A DNA stretch of 53,042 bases. Source: Bacillota bacterium. GTDB lineage: Bacteria; Bacillota; Sulfobacillia; Sulfobacillales; JAIMBI01. The stretch is from assembly GCA_021795575.1 (NCBI GenBank), contig JAJYPH010000005.1, positions 1-53,042 of the forward strand. The letters are read 5' to 3'. Of the stretch, positions 8,898 through 17,619 are shown in pieces. Made by a program: the position numbers and the translations under genes. Under the pieces are notes generated by a model, which was not told the origin of the DNA, ran no database searches, and was given only the letters and a program-made list of their open reading frames with translations. The number at the start of each line of letters is the position of its first letter. Positions within the stretch are counted from its first letter, which is position 1.

Positions 8898-9412
8898 ACG
8901 CGTCCTCCCTCCAGACCGGTCGCCCCGCCTCGGTGCGTGACAGCCGTGGCGACCACGGCGGTCACAGCGAGCTCAGCGATCACAAGAACCTCATTAAACC
9001 ACGAACCGCCGGGCCGGGCGGCACGGCTCCCTTACTCCGGTACCGCAGGCACCGTCCGCGTGGCGCGTGAACCACGGACCTTCGGCCTTGGTTCCGGACC
9101 CTGTTTCGGTTTGTCTCGCAGTCATGCCGCGCAAGGTGCCCCGCTGGTCCGCGCCGTCCCCAAGCGGCGTCGGGAGCCGACCCCTGTCCGACGGACGCGG
9201 GTACGGCCCCTGGGGAGGCCGGAACCCCGGGATCGTCCGGGAAAGTTCCCCGCGGCCCGGCCGAATCTCCCGCCGTTGGCGAGCACGCGCGTCAGGGCCG
9301 GGTCCTCGCCACACGCCACGAGCGCCGCCTGGCTCGCCGGGCGGCGCCTTACCGCGTTACGTATTCGTGTTCGGCCCGGCGGCTGCCAGCCCGACGCGTG
9401 AAGGGCCAGCGA
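8898..9412. other. Intergenic region upstream of the ABC exporter
   Basis: No gene supported. Open frames here are Arg/Pro-rich and resemble no family. Apart from the palindrome at 8937-8965 I see no terminator and no RNA motif. I looked for a T-box antiterminator and did not find one. Confidence 0.4.
8937..8965. promoter_or_regulatory. 29-bp inverted repeat upstream of drrA-like gene
   Basis: Arms GTGAC-A-GCCGTGG and CCACGGC-G-GTCAC around a CGA centre: 12 of 13 positions pair. Size and position just upstream of the exporter start fit a dimeric repressor operator (for example TetR type), but a hairpin in the 5' leader is also possible. Confidence 0.5.
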
Positions 9413-10234
9413 CTACGGCTGCAAGGTCGCGTGGTACTGTTCCTGCGCCAAGATCCGGTCTATCGTCGGTACCAGCGTCGGCAGCGCGTCGACGGCCCAC
9501 GCACGCACATCCTGGTACAAAGCCTGCTCTCGCTGCTCGCCCGGCGCAATCGCGGCCTCGGCATCCACCGGAGGAAACTGCGGCTGCAGCCCCATCACGC
9601 CCATCTGCTTCGCGATCCACCCCATGTGGCGCATTTCGTCGATCGACCGCTCTTCCATATCCAACCCCATGCGCCGACCGTGGTCCTCCACGAACGACTT
9701 CATCAGGTAGGCCATCATCTGCTGATATTCTTGGCCTACGCTATTCTGGAGGTGCGCCGCCACCCCGCCCACCTCCGCGGCGGGGCGGTCGACCTCGTCG
9801 GGCTCGCCGTGCGTGCTGTCCAGCAGCTCCTGAAAGTGGCGCAGGTGGGCTTGTTCATCCACAACGATGCGCTCCAGCAGGCCGCGCAGCGGCGCCCGCG
9901 AGATGACCTCCATGTGATCCCGGTACTGGTCAATCGCGTGGATCTCGGCGTCCACATCTTTCTGGAGTGCGGCCTGCAGAGTGGTGACGGGCGCCACCGA
10001 GGGCGTCTTCAGATCCGGCACGCCGCCCATCTGGGCAATGGCGTGCGCCAGCCACTTGAAGTGGCGCATTTCGTCGTACGCGATGTCCAAAATGTCGCGG
10101 CCGTACCGGCGCGCGACCGTCCACGCATGCGTCAGGTAGTACACGATGGCATCGTGCTCACCAAACAGGTCCTCGTTCAGCAACTCGATCGTGCGACGGT
10201 CTGGCCCATCCACACCCAAGCCTCTACACCCCAT
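9413..10234 (-). CDS. Ferritin-like protein with two tandem four-helix domains
   Basis: Protein of 273 aa that reads as two successive ferritin-like (diiron carboxylate) bundles. Domain 1, about residues 15-150, has GEHDAIVYYL, DEMRHFKWL, VDAEIHAIDQYRDHME and DEQAHLRHF, the E-E/H pattern of iron ligands. Domain 2, about 160-270, has QEYQQMMAYLMKSF, IDEMRHMGWIAKQMG, then a ligand-poor segment and the final AQEQYHATL. Members can oxidise or store iron or have other diiron chemistry; the role here is not known. ATG at 10234 follows AAGGAG nine bases upstream. It stands alone between the exporter and the sigma-factor locus. Confidence 0.75.
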   Translation of the reverse strand: MGCRGLGVDGPDRRTIELLNEDLFGEHDAIVYYLTHAWTVARRYGRDILDIAYDEMRHFKWLAHAIAQMGGVPDLKTPSVAPVTTLQAALQKDVDAEIHAIDQYRDHMEVISRAPLRGLLERIVVDEQAHLRHFQELLDSTHGEPDEVDRPAAEVGGVAAHLQNSVGQEYQQMMAYLMKSFVEDHGRRMGLDMEERSIDEMRHMGWIAKQMGVMGLQPQFPPVDAEAAIAPGEQREQALYQDVRAWAVDALPTLVPTIDRILAQEQYHATLQP

Positions 10235-10480
10235 TCTCGCCCGCTCCTTCGCCGGCGGGATAAGCGTAGTCTGGATGCCCGCCCCGTGCGCTATTCGGCA
10301 CGGTCACCGGGTGGCCACCGCCCCTGCCGCCCCCCGCACCTTCCGTGTCCCGCGGCAGTCGCGCCCACTTGCCCAGCGCACCACCGTCTGCCTGTGCTCT
10401 TGTCCGCACCCCGGGCCACCTTGCCTTTGAAGTCGTTCCGCCCCACCTGCTGCACCACGGTAGCGGTGTTGGTGGCTCCC

Positions 10481-11817
10481 TCAGCGCCCACCGGGGTGCG
10501 GAGATCCGTAAATGGGCACCCAAGAGCGGCCGCCGTTGATGGTTTTGTACATCACGGTGGTCCCATGGCCTGTGAGGTCCTGCGGCTTGAAGACGTCCAC
10601 CAGCAGATACCCCGTGCGGTCCGTGGGAAAGGACAGGCTCTCGCCATCCTGGATAAGCCCGGCGATGGACCCGGACGGCTGGGGCACCGGGACCCACTGG
10701 CGGCCGCCATCGGTCGTGCCGACCACCTCGGCCGCCCCCATGCCACAGGCGACGCAGGGCCGGAGACCAGGGCCGCGTTCGCCGAAAACGCGTGCAAGGG
10801 ACCCAGCCCGGTCCCCGGGCCGACGACCGGCGGATTTCCCGGTGCCGGTCCCCCTCCCGGCGTGCTGACCCCGATGACCGCCGTCCCCTCAGCCCCGTTG
10901 GTGCTGCGGAATACCGTGTACGATTCCCGGCTGCGGCCCGTTCCCCCGATGAGCGAAGCCCACACTCCGCCACCGGGCGCGGCCCGAACCTCCCCGTCAA
11001 TGATCCCGCCGCTCCCTGGCGACGCCGTCAGTTGTCCCGCGATCCACGACTGCCCCCCGTTGCGGGTTTGGTACACGGCGAGGCCGTTCAGGACATAGCC
11101 TCGGGTGGCGCTGGTGAAGCTGACGCTCCGTGCACTTTGCCGCAGGGAAACCCAGTGCCGCCCCCCGTCAATGGTTTTCAGCAGCTGCCCGTGCGACGTC
11201 ACCACATACCCGACGCGCGCGGTGGAAAAAGCGGCGTCCATCACACGACTGGGGGTCGTGCCCACGCGCACCCAGCGCCGCCCCCCGTCGGTGGTCGCGA
11301 GAATGACACTGCCCTTCCGCCCGGGGCCCCACGCGAACCCGTCCTGCGGGCTGACCATGTGAAGGTTCATGATGGCCACCGGTCCGTGATAGACGCGCGT
11401 CCCGGTGTGTGCGCCGTTGGTCGTTTCATAGATCCGGCCGGGAGCCGCCACGAACCCGAGCGACGGAGTCAGGAAGTCAATGGCACGGAGGTTCAGATGG
11501 GTGGGCAGCGGGGCGAGCTGGCCGGTCGCACCCGGTCCCGGATGCACGCCGACGAGGCGCGGGGCGGTGAGCCGGGGCACCAGGACGAGGGCCGCCGCGG
11601 CAAGGGCCGCGGTCGCCCCGAACCACCCCGCGCGGGCCCACCCCGGCCCTGTCCACCGTGGCCGCCCGCGTCCGTGCCGGCCTCCGTCCCCATGGGCTGG
11701 GTTGGCACACCCGGTGCGCTCAAACAAGACGTCGTCGGGCACCGGAGGCATGTGATGGGCGAACCAGCTCCGGAGAGCCGGATCGCTCTCCGCCTGATTG
11801 TCATTTTGCCTATCCAC
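10481..11817 (-). pseudogene. Membrane-anchored beta-propeller (BNR/Ycf48-like) protein, probable anti-sigma partner, frameshifted
   Basis: The N-terminal 60-70 residues are soluble (MDRQNDNQAESDPALRSWF), one membrane segment follows (about 85-107), and then repeated TTDGGRRWV, KTIDGGRHWV and QTRNGGQSW units of a BNR/Ycf48-type propeller that would face outside. The start is GTG at 11817, overlapping the sigma-factor stop, with AAGGAGG upstream. The frame breaks in the run of five C at 10735-10739 (five G on the coding strand): with one more G, ...SPVAWG runs straight into AAEVVGTTDGGRQW and on to MYKTINGGRSWVP, ending at 10481. Without correction the frame runs as nonsense to 10552. Coupling to the sigma factor suggests an anti-sigma sensor; this is inference. 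Real mutation or assembly error are both possible. Confidence 0.7.
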
Positions 11818-12314
11818 GGATGGATGCCTCCTTGAGGGGTTGAGCCAGTCGATCGCGTGCGCGCATGAGTCTCAGCCGCACGGCGTTGTCACTAGTCCCG
11901 AGACTATCGGCCACCTGCCGAACGGACCAATCCTGGTAGTAAAACAGCACCACGGCCTCTCCCTCCTTCTGAGGAAGCTTGGCCACCTCGGCCCATAAGA
12001 CGAGACGCTGCTCCACGTCCGCGCCACCCGCTTCGCGGGCCTCGGCGGCGTGGAGCGGCACCGTCGTGGGGGCGCGTCGGGTCCACGAGAATGCGGCGCG
12101 CCAACGTGAACCCCCAAGCCTCCGACACCGGGTCACGGGGATGCGCGAGGTGATGGCGGTACAGCCGCCAGAGGGTTTTCTGCGCCACGTCATGCGCCAG
12201 CTCCCGGTCTTGACAGAGGGTCCAGGCAAACCGCACCAGGCGATCGCCATAAGCGCGGACCGCCTCGTCCATCCACACCCCGTCGGGTCCTGCCGAACCT
12301 GCTTCCAAACCCAT
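11810..12314 (-). pseudogene. ECF-type RNA polymerase sigma factor, frameshifted
   Basis: Region 2 is readable in one frame: AVRAYGDRLVRFAWTLCQD, then ELAHDVAQKTLWRLYRH. Region 4 is readable in the next frame: LPQKEGEAVVLFYYQDWSV, then VADSLGTSDNAVRLRLMRARD, a helix-turn-helix for the -35 element. The two halves join if one base is removed from the five-base run at 12068-12072 (ILVDPTR to TTVPLHAAE), giving about 167 residues, normal for an ECF sigma factor. The start is uncertain; ATG at 12314 is used, with GGAGGAG rather far upstream, and an ATG further in (MDEAV) is possible. Its stop overlaps the GTG of the membrane propeller gene, a typical sigma/anti-sigma arrangement. Confidence 0.75.
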
Positions 12315-12614
12315 GGCCCCCTGGCGGGCCGTTCTCTCCTCCCTGTGCGTAACGCTCCCCGGCATCGAATGATTTCGTCGGCCCGAGGCGCCCAACAGGC
12401 CTTCTGGGATGGCGACGCCACTCAGCGGATGGCCGACGATCGAACGAGCTGAGCCCTCCCGGGCCGCCGTGGTCTCGGGGCGGGCGGCAACGTCTGGGCT
12501 GCAGCAGAGGCCACGGATGTTCACGGGCGGCCGCGGCCCATCCAACCACCGCACCGGCGGACCGCGCCGCTGGTGGCTGGCGCTCCATGCCCGCCACGCC
12601 CAGGCGGGGGCGGG
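12315..12614. other. Intergenic region between sigma-factor locus and small Trp-rich gene
   Basis: About 300 bases with no gene, repeat or convincing hairpin that I can support. It should contain the promoter of the sigma-factor locus. Confidence 0.35.
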
Positions 12615-13022
12615 TCAGACTCGGCCGATGAGAGCGGTCTCGTCGCCTCCGAAGATTCGCCGCCGCTTCCAAGGAGGCGGCGTCACCGCCAGCTGCCACG
12701 CTCTGAGCTTCCAGTAGGAGAAGAGAAACCACGGCTCATCCAGGGTCCACGCGTCCCAAAACACCCAAGCCGGCGTCTCCACGCGGTCGCGCACCGTGAG
12801 GTACTCCACCGTCGCCGCGACAAAGCAATCCCACCGATGGCGCGTGAGGTCTGGCGTCCGGGGAATGGGCGCACGGATGAGGGCCGCCCGGAGCTGGGCA
12901 TCGGGAAACCGGCGCCAGTCGTCGAGGAAGTTGCCCAGCACCACCTCCGGGGTCGACGTGCCGTCCACGACGCGCACCCAAGCGTCAGCCAGGGGCGTGG
13001 GCTGATACGCCGACACCGTCAC
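12615..13022 (-). CDS. Small Trp-rich protein, partner of a DUF6036-like nucleotidyltransferase
   Basis: Protein of 135 aa with no named domain that I can assign. It has an acidic/aromatic first half (VVLGNFLDDWRRFPDAQ) and a WFLFSYWKLRAWQLA plus PPPWKRRRIFGGDE ending. I recall similar small proteins next to DUF6036-type nucleotidyltransferases in other Gram-positive genomes, but I cannot run a search. Start codon and upstream stop overlap by four bases (13019-13022) with the nucleotidyltransferase gene, so the two are translationally coupled. An antitoxin or regulator role is inference from this arrangement; no DNA-binding motif is obvious. Confidence 0.7.
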   Translation of the reverse strand: MTVSAYQPTPLADAWVRVVDGTSTPEVVLGNFLDDWRRFPDAQLRAALIRAPIPRTPDLTRHRWDCFVAATVEYLTVRDRVETPAWVFWDAWTLDEPWFLFSYWKLRAWQLAVTPPPWKRRRIFGGDETALIGRV

Positions 13023-13534
13023 GACGCACCCGCCTCCTCCAGGCAGCCCTCGGCAAAGTAACGGTGGCGGACCGTGAGCAGCCTCTCGGGCACGTATTGT
13101 TCCACGAGGGCCAGGACCTCCTCGACGGAGCGGAGGCCCAAGTGGCGAATCAACGTGACGGCATCAGCGGTGTCGCTCCCGCGCGCCGCATAAATCTTTA
13201 AGGCCAACATGTAGTCGGCCGACACGGCGTATACCCGAAGGCCCAGGAATTCCCGCCACAGTGTCTGGGGCGGCTCTCGAAAGAAAAATCCCTTGATACC
13301 GTCGTTCAACCCATCCTCAGCCAACCCGAGGGCTTGCGCCACCGCGTGGATCGCCTGGTGGACGGGCCCCGTCGGAGGCGCCAGATAGGCATCGATGTCT
13401 TTGGTGACCTCACGAGCCCCAAGGACGAGAGCCATCCACGCGCCCCCGGCCATTACGATGTCAGCGGACACGCCTCGGTTCGCCAACTGGCGTCCCAGGC
13501 TTTCCAGCGCCCGCTCCATCTCTGCCACGGTCAT
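13019..13534 (-). CDS. DUF6036-like (AbiEii-type) nucleotidyltransferase
   Basis: Protein of 171 aa with the minimal nucleotidyltransferase pattern: IVMAGGAWMALVLGAREVTK (the GG near the nucleotide site), then DIDAYLAPP (metal-binding Asp pair). SADYMLALKIYAAR, RGSDTADAVTLIRHLG and the C-terminal helices are as in DUF6036/AbiEii-like proteins. Related enzymes include toxins that modify tRNA or nucleotides. ATG at 13534 overlaps the Rieske oxygenase stop by four bases, and its own stop overlaps the next gene by four bases. A toxin-like enzyme inside what looks like one transcript with an oxygenase is unusual. The length fits small DUF6036 members rather than full AbiEii (about 300 aa). Confidence 0.75.
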   Translation of the reverse strand: MTVAEMERALESLGRQLANRGVSADIVMAGGAWMALVLGAREVTKDIDAYLAPPTGPVHQAIHAVAQALGLAEDGLNDGIKGFFFREPPQTLWREFLGLRVYAVSADYMLALKIYAARGSDTADAVTLIRHLGLRSVEEVLALVEQYVPERLLTVRHRYFAEGCLEEAGAS

Positions 13535-14748
13535 CGTGACACCGTACCCTCCGCTTGGGCGTCAGCATCGTCAAGAAACCCCCCGGGGGTCCCTTCGGGG
13601 AGTCTGCCGTCGCCGCCTCCCGGCTGTCGCTCTGCGGACAGAGCCTCCGCCATCAACCGGTGAAAGTGATGCACTCCGTTCTCCCGCGCGGCGACGAAGC
13701 GGCCGCGGTCGTAGCTGGCCGACTGCAGCCCCCGTGCCACGTGCTCGCAGATCACGATGTCCTCCTGCTGGACCTCATCCGAAAACGCGACCGTGTCGCG
13801 TACGGCCGCCTCATCGGTGCCCGGCTGGAAGAACCACTCGAAGATGGTCACGGTCCGATCCACGCCGACCGGCAGGATTACATTGGTGGACACGTTGTCC
13901 GGGTAGATGTTCAGCATGAGGTTGGGCCAAATCCAGTAGTACAGCGCCTCGGTTCCGACGTCGTACCGGCCGTAGCCGCTTTGCGCCGCGCCGGTGCCGG
14001 CCGACCGCGTGGGGCTGAACTGCTTCGAATAGTGCCCCCGTGGCTCCACCTGGTAGCGCGCGTAGTCCAACTCCCGAAACAGTCCGGGGTGGACGATGGG
14101 AATGTGATAGCCTTCCAGATAATTGTCCACGTAAACTTTCCAATTGCACTGGAGCTCGTAGTCCCGGCGCACACGGGGAGCCACCCGCGCCAGGTCAAAC
14201 CCGGCCGCGCGCATCTCCTGACCAATCGGCGCCATCACCGCATCGAGCGGCGGCGCCGCGGGATCCAGATTCACAAACACCAGGGGCCCCCATACTGCGA
14301 CCGCCACCGGCACCAGGCCAAGCTCTGCCGGGTCAAAGTGCCGCGTGCCTTCGATCTCGCGAGCCTGGCGGAGGCGGCCGTCCAACCCGTATGTCCACCC
14401 GTGATAGGCACACTGAAACCCGCCCCGGCAGCCCGACCCCAGCGCGACCGGCCCGGCGCGATGCCGACAGACGTTGTAAAACGCGCGCAGCCGGCCATCC
14501 TCGCCCCGCACCAGCAGCAACGGCTCCCTCACGAGGTTCACGGTCACGTAATCTCCCGGATTTGCGAGTGCGGTGGCGTGGGCCACCAGCTGCCAGCTGG
14601 CGCCAAACACCCTCTGGCGCTCGGCCTGGAAAATGTCGGCCCGGGTGTACCAGGAGGACGGCAGGGTGAAGGCGTCAGCCACCTCCGCTGCCACCAGCGG
14701 CTTCTCGCCCAAGGGGCCGCTGACGTGGGGCACCTCTGTCAGGCTCAT
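13531..14748 (-). CDS. Rieske non-heme iron oxygenase, alpha subunit (choline-monooxygenase-like)
   Basis: Oxygenase subunit of 405 aa. The N-terminal Rieske [2Fe-2S] domain has CRHRAG and CAYHGWTYG. The C-terminal catalytic domain has NWKVYVDNYLEGYHIPIVHP (both iron-binding His) and the third ligand Asp in QEDIVICEH. The NYLEGYH form and overall layout resemble choline/carnitine or stachydrine-type monooxygenases more than classical arene dioxygenases. A separate reductase is required and none is nearby. ATG at 14748 is six bases after GGAGGT. The last 30 residues are Gly/Pro-rich and run into the nucleotidyltransferase start, with a four-base overlap. The substrate is unknown. Confidence 0.9.
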   Translation of the reverse strand: MSLTEVPHVSGPLGEKPLVAAEVADAFTLPSSWYTRADIFQAERQRVFGASWQLVAHATALANPGDYVTVNLVREPLLLVRGEDGRLRAFYNVCRHRAGPVALGSGCRGGFQCAYHGWTYGLDGRLRQAREIEGTRHFDPAELGLVPVAVAVWGPLVFVNLDPAAPPLDAVMAPIGQEMRAAGFDLARVAPRVRRDYELQCNWKVYVDNYLEGYHIPIVHPGLFRELDYARYQVEPRGHYSKQFSPTRSAGTGAAQSGYGRYDVGTEALYYWIWPNLMLNIYPDNVSTNVILPVGVDRTVTIFEWFFQPGTDEAAVRDTVAFSDEVQQEDIVICEHVARGLQSASYDRGRFVAARENGVHHFHRLMAEALSAERQPGGGDGRLPEGTPGGFLDDADAQAEGTVSR

Positions 14749-14931
14749 CACACCACCTCCGCGACAGGCATGCCTGGATCATAGTGGCTCATGTTCCCGG
14801 GGGCTGTTTATCCCATGATATCGCAGCGCGACGGCGACCCCATAGAGGGCGCCGCACAGCGATCATGGGCTCCTTCCGTCCGCCAGCCCGCCACCGCCTG
14901 GTCAGCTGGAGGGCCCGCCGGATCCTGTCTT

Positions 14932-15894
14932 CTATGGCTCCCACCCATCCATGACGTGAGTGACATACCGGAGGAGCGCCCATCGGCCGTCGGTCGCGGG
15001 TGCCGCCACCCCATCATCCTCTTGGCTCCATGCCAACGAGAGCGCCGTGTGCACGAAAGTCCAGCCCAGCACCCGCCGCGCATCCAGTGCGAGACGGGCG
15101 GCCAGAGCCGCCGCCATGCCGGCTGACGGCCCGGATGAGCGGGTCCACCGATTCATCAAAAAGCAGGCCGGCTCGTAGGCGGGGTCTCCCCAGACCCCCT
15201 TGGGGTCAATGGCACAAAAAGCCCCGCCGGCCGCTGCCAAAATATTGTCGTCATGCAGGTCGCCGTGCAGCAGACACGGGGTTCGGGTGGAGTCGGCCAG
15301 CCGATGGGCCAGGGCCACCAGCCGCTCGGCGAGCAGCCACTCCCCCTTTGGCAGGGCGGATGGCCAGGTCTCCAAGGCGTCCAGCTGCTGCCCCAGGTTA
15401 GGAAACGGAGTGGGCGCAGCGCCGCACGCGTTGGGGTCCGGCGCCGCCAGGTAGCGTGGCAGAGACGACGCCACCTGGCAAAAGGCGCTGACGGCCACCC
15501 GGTCATCGGGCTCCTGGGCGACCGGGTGCCCCGGCACGACTCGCCCGAGCCACAAAACCCCCTCGTCCAGAGCGGCAGCCCGCAGCCCCACGACGCCGGG
15601 GCTGGCCAGATGCGTGAGCGCCATGGCCTCCCGCCCGGTGCCGGGGTCAGCCGGGGGCCGACATTTCAGCACCCCAGGCCGGTCGGCGGCGTCCCGCACG
15701 GCCACGACGACGCTTTCCGCGCCGGTCGCCAGCGGGCCCAGCACGGTGAGGTCCCAAGACGCCGCCAGCCTCGCCACGCGGTCGGGCAGGTTTTGGGCCG
15801 CACGGTGACCGGCGACCCCGTGCCGACGCTCCCACCCAGGCCGCACGGCCGCCACCGCATGCGCCCACTCCACCGGACGCTCACGTCCCTGCAT
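14932..15894 (-). CDS. Aminoglycoside/hydroxyurea phosphotransferase family protein (APH(6)-like)
   Basis: Kinase-fold protein of 320 aa. The catalytic loop LLHGDLHDDNILAA and the following CAIDPKGVWGDPAYEPACFL closely match the streptomycin 6-kinase/hydroxyurea phosphotransferase family (StrB type), where that Asp-Pro-Lys-Gly block holds the metal-binding Asp. The N-terminal lobe has AESVVVAVRDAADRPGVLKC. Start ATG at 15894 follows AGAGGGGA; the frame is open upstream but has no ribosome site and overlaps the divergent promoter region. The gene may confer antibiotic tolerance or phosphorylate a native metabolite; environmental Gram-positives often carry such genes without known resistance. 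It is transcribed away from the ZIP transporter. Confidence 0.85.
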   Translation of the reverse strand: MQGRERPVEWAHAVAAVRPGWERRHGVAGHRAAQNLPDRVARLAASWDLTVLGPLATGAESVVVAVRDAADRPGVLKCRPPADPGTGREAMALTHLASPGVVGLRAAALDEGVLWLGRVVPGHPVAQEPDDRVAVSAFCQVASSLPRYLAAPDPNACGAAPTPFPNLGQQLDALETWPSALPKGEWLLAERLVALAHRLADSTRTPCLLHGDLHDDNILAAAGGAFCAIDPKGVWGDPAYEPACFLMNRWTRSSGPSAGMAAALAARLALDARRVLGWTFVHTALSLAWSQEDDGVAAPATDGRWALLRYVTHVMDGWEP

Positions 15895-16025
15895 TCCGCG
15901 TCCCCTCTTTGCTTCCGCCCCCGCCAGACCACTCGCACGCATTGTGACAGACGTTCGCCCATAGGGGATGAGGGTGCTCCGCTGGCAAGAGGTGGGGGCG
16001 CGGAAGCCGGATGGAGGTGCGCCCG

Positions 16026-16754
16026 ATGGGCCACGTGATGCTGTCAAGTTTGCTGGCAGGGCTGTCCACACCCGTGGGGGCGTGGCTCATCCTGAGCCGT
16101 CGTCGGGTGTCGCCCGCCACCCTGTCCTTCACGCTGGCGCTGGCATCGGGCGTGATGGCGACCGTCGTGGCCACCGAGTTGGTCCCCACCGGCCTCCGGC
16201 TGGCCGGCTGGCCGACGTTCGCCGCCGCCGCCGCGGCCGGCGCCGTGATGCTGGCGCTCCTGCGCGGGGCGGTGGCGGAATGGCAGGGGTCGGGCACGGG
16301 GGCTCCGTCGCGCCTGCGCTTTGTGGGCTGGTTCATCGCCATCGCCATCGCGCTGCACGACATCCCCGAAGGCATGGCGATTGGAGCCGGCGACGCGGTG
16401 GGGCAGAGTCTCGGGGTGGTCATCGCGCTGGCCATTGCGCTGCACAACATCCCGGAGGGCATGAGCATCGCCGCGCCGCTGGCCATGGCCGGGGAGCCGC
16501 GGCGGCGCATTCTCTTCGCCACAGTGGCCATTGGACTGGTGACGCCGCTGGGCACCCTGCTGTCCCTGGCCATTGGGCAGCTCGGGCCCGAGTGGTCGGC
16601 GATGGTACTGGCGCTGGCGTCGGGCGCCATGGTGTACGTCGTGGGGCGGGACACCCTGCCCGAGTCCCTCGCCGCGGGCCGCCCCACCGCGCTGGTCGGG
16701 ATGGCCGCCGGGGTTGCCCTGATGCTGGCACTGGCCGCCGTGCATGGCTTCTGA
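16026..16754 (+). CDS. ZIP family metal transporter
   Basis: Membrane protein of 242 aa with about eight hydrophobic segments. The two metal-binding helices carry HDIPEGMAIG and HNIPEGMSIA, the ZIP/ZupT signature for zinc or other divalent metals. An ATG also lies at 16011, but ATG at 16026 has GGAGGT correctly placed (inside the codons following 16011), so 16026 is chosen. The usual His-rich loop between helices 3 and 4 is short. It is followed by an SGNH hydrolase gene in the same direction, and a shared transcript is possible. Confidence 0.9.
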   Translation: MGHVMLSSLLAGLSTPVGAWLILSRRRVSPATLSFTLALASGVMATVVATELVPTGLRLAGWPTFAAAAAAGAVMLALLRGAVAEWQGSGTGAPSRLRFVGWFIAIAIALHDIPEGMAIGAGDAVGQSLGVVIALAIALHNIPEGMSIAAPLAMAGEPRRRILFATVAIGLVTPLGTLLSLAIGQLGPEWSAMVLALASGAMVYVVGRDTLPESLAAGRPTALVGMAAGVALMLALAAVHGF

Positions 16755-16800
16755 CGGCGGCCAAGGTATCGACCCACCCGATCAGCGCCACGCTACCCCC

Positions 16801-17619
16801 ATGGCAAGCGTAGCGTTCCCGTCCCGGCGCACGCGGTGGTGGCTCGCGGCCGCCGCCGGCACGGCGCTCGGGATCGCATCGGTGGCGCTCCTGGCCGCCC
16901 CGGGCCGATCGGCCGCGGGCCCCCGGATTCCGGTGGTCGTGGTGGGCGGATCGGCGGCCGCCGGGTGGCGCGACAGCGGCCCCGGCTACGTCTCTCGTGG
17001 CCTCATCCGGTACGCTCGGCGGGCGGGTCTCACGCTCCGGATCGCGAACCATGCCGTTCCCGGCGCCCGCGTGGTGAACCCCCTCACCCAGCGGGATTTG
17101 GCGGGGTGGATTCGCCGGCCCACGCCGCACCGGCTGGTGGTGCTGGCGTGGGGAATTTTGAACGACCTTCGGCACCACACGCCCACCACCGCGATGGCGC
17201 GCGCGCTGCATCGCCAGATCCAGACGGCGTTGGCGGCCCACGCCGTCGTGCTGGTCGTAACGCCCGCGGTCACCCGAGCATCCTTTGAAGAGGACCGGCT
17301 GGCCGAGCCGGCCGCCGTGCGGCAGGAGCTGGCGGTGGCGCAAAGCTTTCAATCATCCCCGCCGTCCCAGCCGCCCCACGTGTACGCGGTGAACGTGTTT
17401 GCCGCGATGAAGCAGTATTTGGCCGTGCACCATGTCGCCTACCACCGCCTGATGGCCGGCCGGTGGCATCCCAACACTGAGGGCCATCGCCTGGCCGGCA
17501 GGCTCCTGGCCCAGGCACTGGTCACGCTGTGGGGCCCGCCCGCCGGCCCACCACGGGCGCTGGTGCCCCCACTCCCGCGTCCGACGGGACGGGCGGCGCC
17601 GCTCAGCGGGTCAGATTAA
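16801..17619 (+). CDS. Exported or membrane-anchored SGNH/GDSL-type hydrolase
   Basis: Protein of 272 aa. An Arg-rich start (SRRTRWW) and one long hydrophobic segment act as signal peptide or anchor, so the enzyme should face outside. VVVVGGSAAAGW is the nucleophile block (Ser in GGS), and GRWHPNTEGHRLAG carries the catalytic His. VLAWGILNDL is the block III Asn region. Family members hydrolyse esters of lipids, sugars or peptidoglycan. The start is uncertain: ATG 16801 places the signal correctly, while ATG 16744 would overlap the ZIP gene; neither has a good ribosome binding site. The C-terminal 30 residues are Pro-rich and disordered. It converges on argR with a four-base overlap. Confidence 0.75.
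   Translation: MASVAFPSRRTRWWLAAAAGTALGIASVALLAAPGRSAAGPRIPVVVVGGSAAAGWRDSGPGYVSRGLIRYARRAGLTLRIANHAVPGARVVNPLTQRDLAGWIRRPTPHRLVVLAWGILNDLRHHTPTTAMARALHRQIQTALAAHAVVLVVTPAVTRASFEEDRLAEPAAVRQELAVAQSFQSSPPSQPPHVYAVNVFAAMKQYLAVHHVAYHRLMAGRWHPNTEGHRLAGRLLAQALVTLWGPPAGPPRALVPPLPRPTGRAAPLSGSD

Noticed and set aside
8898-9100. Possible T-box or other leader RNA upstream of drrA
   Set aside because: GGTACCG-like fragments are present, but no antiterminator core or terminator could be built.
8994-9314. 106-codon minus-strand frame
   Set aside because: Arg/Pro/Gly-rich with no motif; other frames in the same stretch are equally open.
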